From NCBI GenBank assembly GCA_903839795.1, contig CAIMDR010000468.1, positions 1-8,733 of the forward strand: a DNA stretch of 8,733 bases, read 5' to 3'. Positions 6,683-8,733 of the stretch are shown here, piece after piece; positions within the stretch are counted from its first letter, which is position 1; every line of letters begins with the position of its first letter. The notes beneath the pieces were generated by a model. The model saw only the letters and a program-made list of their open reading frames with translations, made no database searches and was not told where the DNA came from. The stretch comes from an uncultured Methylococcaceae bacterium (GTDB lineage Bacteria; Pseudomonadota; Gammaproteobacteria; Methylococcales; Methylomonadaceae). A program made the translations under genes and the position numbers.

Positions 6683-6703
6683 AACCATCTTTTTGTAGGC
6701 TAG
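6536..6703 (+). CDS. Possible small heptad-repeat protein, unknown function
   Basis: From the ATG at 6536 the frame gives 55 residues: eight-fold heptads of the form MYRYKHL-FDRYKNL and a short tail ending LFVG before TAG. The open frame reaches back to 6443 without a canonical start, giving up to 86 residues. In each heptad Tyr and Leu are spaced 3 and 4 apart, the a/d pattern of a coiled coil or amphipathic helix, and Arg/Lys make it strongly basic. Differences between units at conserved positions are synonymous or conservative: Arg is CGG, CGC or AGG, Leu is CTG or CTT, Lys is AAA or AAG, with single Lys-to-Arg and Asn-to-Ser changes. That favours this frame over the others. Against it: no ribosome binding site before 6536, and tandem repeats of period 21 readily leave frames open. 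It may be an active small gene, the 3' part of a decayed gene, or noncoding. I know no family for it. Confidence 0.35.
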   Translation: MYRYKHLFDRYKNLMYRYKHLFDRYKNLMCRYKHLFDRYRSLMNRYKQLNHLFVG

Positions 6704-6934
6704 TTGTCAATTCATCAAAGTAGCTTGATTATTTCAAAAGCGGTGACGACCTATTCAGAAAGCTTTTACAGCACCCTTCAAGGAGAGAAAAAGCACCAGA
6801 TCAAAGCGATAAGATGCGTAGTTGGATCTGCGTTATGCGTGGGCTTTTAAATCGCATGCACTGCCGGATCAGGCGAAAACATCTTGATTTATCCGGGATT
6901 TTCTCAATCAAGCTAAAAAAACTGAAACAACGAG
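6704..6934. other. Intergenic stretch with no recognised gene
   Basis: I see no supported gene, RNA or strong terminator here. A six-base stem, CTTGAT/ATCAAG (6882-6911 region), lies downstream of the minus-strand membrane-protein gene but has a long loop and no U-run in the right direction. Confidence 0.5.
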
Positions 6935-8497
6935 CTACAGCAATAAAAGTTCAGGCGCAATGCGCTCCATAAAAATCTTTCTGTAAGCTTCAGCCTTGCG
7001 TACCTGCATACTTTCCATCGGATTATAATCGTCCGTGATGACAATGCCACCGGCATCGGTCATCGCATATTCATGATCCAGCAACCATTGTGTCGCTTTG
7101 TCTTGATTGTTACTATCCAACGTTAACGGTTGTTTTGATGCCAGAAAAATAAAATCGGTAAATTCCCCTTTTTCAGTCACAAAAACACGGATGTTGGGCA
7201 GTGTGCGAGCCAAGGTTTTATAAACCGACGTCACCGCATTAGCCCCTTCGCCATTGGTAAAGCCCACATAATTTAGCGCCAGCACACCTTGCTCACTTAA
7301 CAGATTGCGTAACTCTGTCAACATTTCAACCGTCAACATGTGCGTAGGTTCAGAGCCGCCGGTAAAACAGTCGTGAATAATAAAATCGTAATGCTTGTTA
7401 AGTTTTTTTATCTCATAACGTGCATCACCGACAATAAAATCACCGGTCGGCGTAAAATTAAAATATTTTACGGCCATGTCGGCCACTACCGGATCAATTT
7501 CAATGGTATCGGTAGCCAGACCTTTGGCCTTAAGGTCACGCGCAACATGGCCGCCACCCAGACCAATCAGCAAGGCTTGACTGGCCGTTGGCCGAAATAC
7601 ATGCGGCACCAAACCCAAAACCATCTGATAACCCAACAGACTGCGACCATGTTCAATTTCCATTGCGCTCAACACTGAAGAATCAGACAGTAACAACCGA
7701 TAGCCTTTGCGCTCATCGTCCACCACCCGCACCCAACCGTAATGGCCTTCTTCGGCGTGCAGCACGGTAAAATCTTTGGCGGGTTGGTTGGGTCGGTCAT
7801 AACCGTTTGCAGCCAATGCAGACGATATAACGCCCATCATCAACAAGGGCATGGAAGACCATGACCCCGGAAAACCCTCTTTATCGCGCAAACTTAAAAA
7901 AATGGACAACACCAGTAACAATAAACTTAAAGAAAAAATAATGGCACGCGTGCCAAAAGTTGGCAGCAAATAGAAAGCCAGTAATAAAGTACCCAGCACA
8001 CTGCCCATCGTGCTTACCGCATAAACGGAACCCACCATTCTACCGACGCCTTGTAAATCACGGGTAGCCAGTTTGATCACAAACGGGCCAACCATCGCCA
8101 ACGCCGTCAACGGCAAGGTAAACAGAATCAAGGCACTGGCAAAAGCGCCGCCGCGAATACCCAACGGATTGGTCAGTTCAAGCACCGGCCCGCTAATAAA
8201 GGGCACAATCACCGTTGTTAAAGCCGCCAGAAAAATCACATGCGCCAAGCGCAAGCGTTGGTAACGATCGGCCAGAAAACCACCCAAATAATAGCCCAAG
8301 GCCAGTGCCACCATGGTCACCGAAATCAAGGCCGTCCACACATACAGACTAACCCCGTAAAACGGCGCGATAATACGGGTGCCCAGCAACTCCAGAATCA
8401 TCACCGCACCGCCGCTAATGGTGATGGTCAGAAAAAGAAAACTGTTACTGATTACAGGTGACGCGGGTTGTGTATGGCTGGTTTTGTTTAGTGACAT
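6935..8497 (-). CDS. Membrane protein with C-terminal spermidine-synthase-like domain
   Basis: This 520-residue protein joins a multi-spanning membrane part to a Rossmann-fold domain of the spermidine synthase/methyltransferase superfamily, the arrangement annotated as fused MFS/spermidine synthase or SpeE-like transmembrane protein. Hydrophobic segments lie near residues 19-39, 50-73, 83-107, 117-142, 155-178 and 183-203, with a weaker one at 217-233. The soluble domain (about 240-500) has the nucleotide-binding GLGGG (312-316), the acidic turn EIDP (333-336), GDAR (357-360) and TDDYNPME (488-495), a tail typical of the family. At the catalytic-loop position it reads HDCFTGGSEP (375-384) instead of the DSSDP-type loop of true spermidine synthases, so classical polyamine synthesis is doubtful. 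It lies 64 bases downstream of another minus-strand gene. The start at MSLNK places the first membrane span normally, though no ribosome binding site is seen. Confidence 0.85.
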   Translation of the reverse strand: MSLNKTSHTQPASPVISNSFLFLTITISGGAVMILELLGTRIIAPFYGVSLYVWTALISVTMVALALGYYLGGFLADRYQRLRLAHVIFLAALTTVIVPFISGPVLELTNPLGIRGGAFASALILFTLPLTALAMVGPFVIKLATRDLQGVGRMVGSVYAVSTMGSVLGTLLLAFYLLPTFGTRAIIFSLSLLLLVLSIFLSLRDKEGFPGSWSSMPLLMMGVISSALAANGYDRPNQPAKDFTVLHAEEGHYGWVRVVDDERKGYRLLLSDSSVLSAMEIEHGRSLLGYQMVLGLVPHVFRPTASQALLIGLGGGHVARDLKAKGLATDTIEIDPVVADMAVKYFNFTPTGDFIVGDARYEIKKLNKHYDFIIHDCFTGGSEPTHMLTVEMLTELRNLLSEQGVLALNYVGFTNGEGANAVTSVYKTLARTLPNIRVFVTEKGEFTDFIFLASKQPLTLDSNNQDKATQWLLDHEYAMTDAGGIVITDDYNPMESMQVRKAEAYRKIFMERIAPELLLL

Positions 8498-8507
8498 GGT
8501 ATTGTTT

Positions 8508-8536
8508 ATTTTAAGTTGTAAGTTTTTTTATGTGAA
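8508..8536 (-). promoter_or_regulatory. Candidate sigma70 promoter for the membrane protein gene
   Basis: On the minus strand TTCACA (8531-8536) is followed after exactly 17 bp by TAAAAT (8508-8513), each close to consensus. Transcription would start about four bases before the ATG at 8497, giving an almost leaderless message, which would agree with the absence of a ribosome binding site. The region is AT-rich, so a chance match is possible. Confidence 0.35.
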
Positions 8537-8561
8537 TCGTAGTGGCTACTTTATACAAGTA

Positions 8562-8733
8562 TTAAGGCTTGATAGTAAATGACTGTGTAACCTGAGCTGC
8601 GGCTGAATAATGTATGTTACCCGCCTGATTGGCCGCGATTGTACAAATTCCGGCTGCTTTACCGGTTACGATATTTGCACTGACTGTGCAAATCACTGGT
8701 GTGGTAGAAGTAAAAAACACCGGATTTCTCCAA
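8562..8733 (-). CDS. Bacterial Ig-like domain protein, C-terminal end (partial)
   Basis: The last 56 codons of a minus-strand gene run from the window edge to a TAA at 8562-8564. The readable residues follow the pattern of a widespread bacterial surface Ig-like repeat: a TSTTPVICTVSANIVTG segment, then GICTIAANQAGN, HYSAAAQVTQSFTIKP and stop. The two cysteines sit in the ICTV and ICTI strands where such repeats usually carry them. Family members are long extracellular or adhesin-like proteins with many copies of this domain; here only the final copy is seen, so size, signal peptide and anchoring are unknown. The gene ends 64 bases before the membrane-protein gene on the same strand. No strong terminator lies between them, but a separate promoter candidate does. 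Confidence 0.75.
   Translation of the reverse strand, partial: WRNPVFFTSTTPVICTVSANIVTGKAAGICTIAANQAGNIHYSAAAQVTQSFTIKP

Noticed and set aside
6493..6684. Plus-strand frame with PVQTSVRPLQESYV repeats through array 2
   Set aside because: Starts at a GTG without ribosome binding site. Differences between units change residues in this frame more than in the RYKxL frame.
7340..8582. Several plus-strand open frames of 60 to 112 codons
   Set aside because: They are antisense shadows of the strongly supported minus-strand membrane protein gene.

Overview
The window looks like a piece of a gammaproteobacterial chromosome of moderate GC. The dense short hairpin-type repeats (CCCCTCTTT and AAGCTCCAGCTT families, and the CTTCGTGTTCTTCGTG family) and the Ig-like repeat protein fit a methanotroph-type (Methylococcales-like) or related environmental genome. 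The lineage is an inference from repeat style only; no rRNA or other phylogenetic marker is present.

Layout: (1) 1-594 has no convincing gene. It holds a double-hairpin MITE-like repeat (74-152), a 17-bp-arm inverted repeat (271-313), the left copy of a 63-bp direct repeat (346-408) and a weak promoter region. (2) 595-5504 is a two-gene operon for a Type III-like restriction-modification system: a beta-class adenine methyltransferase (Mod, TTG start) overlapping by ATGA with a DEAD/DEAH helicase-nuclease (Res). (3) 5505-5886 mirrors the left flank: the right copy of the 63-bp repeat (5529-5591) followed by a nested complex of the same AAGCTCCAGCTT repeats, a 111-bp internal element with perfect 17-bp terminal inverted repeats, and a 9-bp-period repeat. 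(4) 6021-6227 (minus strand) is a headless C-terminal gene remnant with a strong hairpin just after its stop codon. (5) 6197-6682 contains two tandem arrays of 21-bp units (higher-order period 42 bp). They are diverged versions of one repeat family and in one shared frame encode heptads of the type x-x-R-[YF]-K-x-L. (6) 6935-8497 (minus) encodes a membrane protein with a C-terminal spermidine-synthase-like domain. (7) The right edge, 8562-8733 (minus), is the C-terminal end of a bacterial Ig-like-domain protein.

How it fits together: Mod and Res would form one complex in which Mod supplies sequence recognition and N6-adenine methylation, and Res supplies ATP-driven translocation and cleavage. 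The module sits between 63-bp direct repeats, and its methyltransferase has a compositionally foreign recognition region, so both the whole locus and its specificity part show signs of exchange. The most unusual stretch is the pair of heptad-encoding arrays. Differences between their units are largely synonymous at the conserved Arg, Lys and Leu positions of one frame, which argues that they are or were translated, possibly as a small cationic coiled-coil-like peptide. No function can be assigned to it from sequence alone.
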